A stretch of 6,119 bases of DNA from Caldifarciminota bacterium. GTDB taxonomy: Bacteria; WOR-3; Hydrothermia; WGAB01. The notes beneath the pieces are model-generated. The model had not been told where the DNA came from. It saw only the letters and a list, made by a program, of their open reading frames with translations, and made no database searches. Location of the stretch: contig WGAB01000253.1 in NCBI GenBank assembly GCA_015489295.1, positions 1 through 6,119 of the forward strand, written 5' to 3'. Position numbers and translations under genes: made by a program. Position 1 is the first letter of the stretch, and each line of letters starts with the position of its first letter. Shown here piece by piece: positions 5,270-6,119 of this stretch.

Positions 5270-6119
5270 AATGACCCTGGCACAGGCCCTGCGCGACGCC
5301 CTGGCCGTGGAAATGGCCCGCGACGATCGCGTGGTGGTCTTCGGCGAGGATGTGGGCCGCCGGGGCGGCGTGTTCACGGTCACCGAAGGGCTCCAGGAAC
5401 GGTTCGGCGAGGAACGCGTGTACGATACCCCGCTGGACGAGAACGGCATCCTGGGCATGGCCGCGGGCATGGCCCTGATGGGCCTTCGGCCGGTGGCCGA
5501 GATCCAGTTCGTGGACTTCCTGTGGCCCGGGTTTGATGTGGTGATCTCGGACATCGCTAAGGAACGGTTCCGCTCCGGCGGGCAGTACGGCGTGCCCCTG
5601 GTGATCCGCTCGCCCTACGGCGGCGGCGTCAAGGGCGGCCTGTACCACTCCCAGAGCCCGGAGGCCATCTTCGCCCATATCCCCGGTCTGAAGGTGGTGA
5701 TCCCGGCCACCCCCTCTGAGGCTAAGGGCCTCCTGATTTCGGCCATCCGCGACGAAGACCCCGTGGTGTTCCTGGAACCCAAAAAGATCTACTTCGGCGT
5801 CAAGGAAGAGGTGCCCGAAGGCGAGTACACGATTCCCCTGGGGCAGGCCCGGGTGGTGCAGGAGGGCACGGACGTCACCCTCGTGTCCTATGGCGCCCTG
5901 CTCCACGAAGTACTCCGGGCCAACGAAACCCTGAAGCAGGAAGGCATTTCCGCCGAAATCCTGGACCTCCGCACCATCCTGCCCTTCGACGGTCCCACCC
6001 TCCTGGAATCGGTGGCCAAAACCGGACGCCTGGTAATCGTGGTCGAAGCCCCTCGAATCCTCTCCGTGGCCTCGGAACTCGCCGCCTTTGTGGCCGAACG
6101 GGCCGTGGACTACCTGGAC
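5262..6119 (+). CDS. bkdAB: 2-oxoacid (branched-chain type) dehydrogenase E1 component, beta subunit, cut by right window edge
   Basis: This is the partner of E1 alpha in the alpha2beta2 E1 of a branched-chain 2-oxoacid or pyruvate dehydrogenase complex. The frame is open for 286 codons to the edge; family members run about 320-340, so roughly 40-50 residues of the C-terminal domain are missing. Visible: [20 protein letters not shown] (25-44), [17 protein letters not shown] with the likely catalytic or cofactor-activating Glu60 (55-71), RPVAEIQF (76-83), [16 protein letters not shown] with conserved His129 (120-135), [28 protein letters not shown], and the C-terminal-domain strand [10 protein letters not shown] followed by [14 protein letters not shown]. 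Asp59 replaces the Ser usual in DTP(L/I)SE. The ATG at 5262 has an excellent Shine-Dalgarno and overlaps the alpha gene by 8 nt, so the subunits are probably made in matched amounts by translational coupling. Confidence 0.96.
   Translation, partial: MPKMTLAQALRDALAVEMARDDRVVVFGEDVGRRGGVFTVTEGLQERFGEERVYDTPLDENGILGMAAGMALMGLRPVAEIQFVDFLWPGFDVVISDIAKERFRSGGQYGVPLVIRSPYGGGVKGGLYHSQSPEAIFAHIPGLKVVIPATPSEAKGLLISAIRDEDPVVFLEPKKIYFGVKEEVPEGEYTIPLGQARVVQEGTDVTLVSYGALLHEVLRANETLKQEGISAEILDLRTILPFDGPTLLESVAKTGRLVIVVEAPRILSVASELAAFVAERAVDYLD

Noticed and set aside
4793..5906. Long minus-strand frames opposite E1 alpha and E1 beta.
   Set aside because: These are high-GC shadows of clearly conserved plus-strand enzymes, rich in His/Gly/Arg and without domains.
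1..6119. CRISPR, tRNA, rRNA, riboswitch, insertion sequence or defence system.
   Set aside because: No short spaced repeats, cloverleaf, transposase or defence-type gene is visible, and the leaders (about 31-39 nt) are too short for a riboswitch.

Overview
This 6.1 kb, GC-rich window carries five protein-coding genes in two divergent blocks. No tRNA, rRNA, CRISPR array or insertion sequence is visible.

Left block (minus strand, positions 1-3342). A promoter near 3314-3342 and a strong Shine-Dalgarno (SD) site drive an 822-residue secreted protein (800-3268). It has an N-terminal signal peptide, two near-identical 164-residue-period repeats, a CARDB-like domain, a GATase-like/Rossmann-type domain and a C-terminal domain of the type IX secretion (Por) sorting type. 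A 12-bp-stem intrinsic terminator follows. Only 24 bp beyond the terminator begins a second minus-strand gene, the N-terminal 240 codons of a RecJ/DHH-family single-strand DNA exonuclease, cut by the left edge. RecJ has no visible SD.

Right block (plus strand, positions 3415-6119). A near-consensus sigma70-type promoter (TTGACA, 17 nt, TAGAAT), with a perfect 7-3-7 inverted repeat touching its -35 box, leads a tight operon. The operon encodes a Mn-type superoxide dismutase (3495-4118), then the alpha (4121-5269, probable TTG start) and beta (5262 to the right edge) subunits of a thiamine-diphosphate 2-oxoacid dehydrogenase E1. The alpha subunit has the branched-chain-type HSSADDD loop. Spacing is 2 nt and then an 8-nt overlap, so the three genes are probably co-transcribed and translationally coupled. 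E2 and E3 are not in the window and may lie downstream.

Organism. The SOD and both E1 subunits strongly resemble, from memory, the Thermus-type proteins, which suggests a thermophile. The Por-type C-terminal domain is not a Thermus trait; it is typical of the Bacteroidota/FCB group and related candidate phyla such as WOR-3 or Hydrothermae. Strong AGGAGG-like SDs and canonical -35/-10 boxes argue against mainstream Bacteroidota. My best guess is a high-GC thermophilic candidate-phylum bacterium; this is inference with low confidence.

I do not see a clearly new multi-gene system. The points most worth a second look are the sodA-E1 operon with its candidate operator, the patchily homogenised repeat in the secreted protein, and the His-variant motif I in RecJ.
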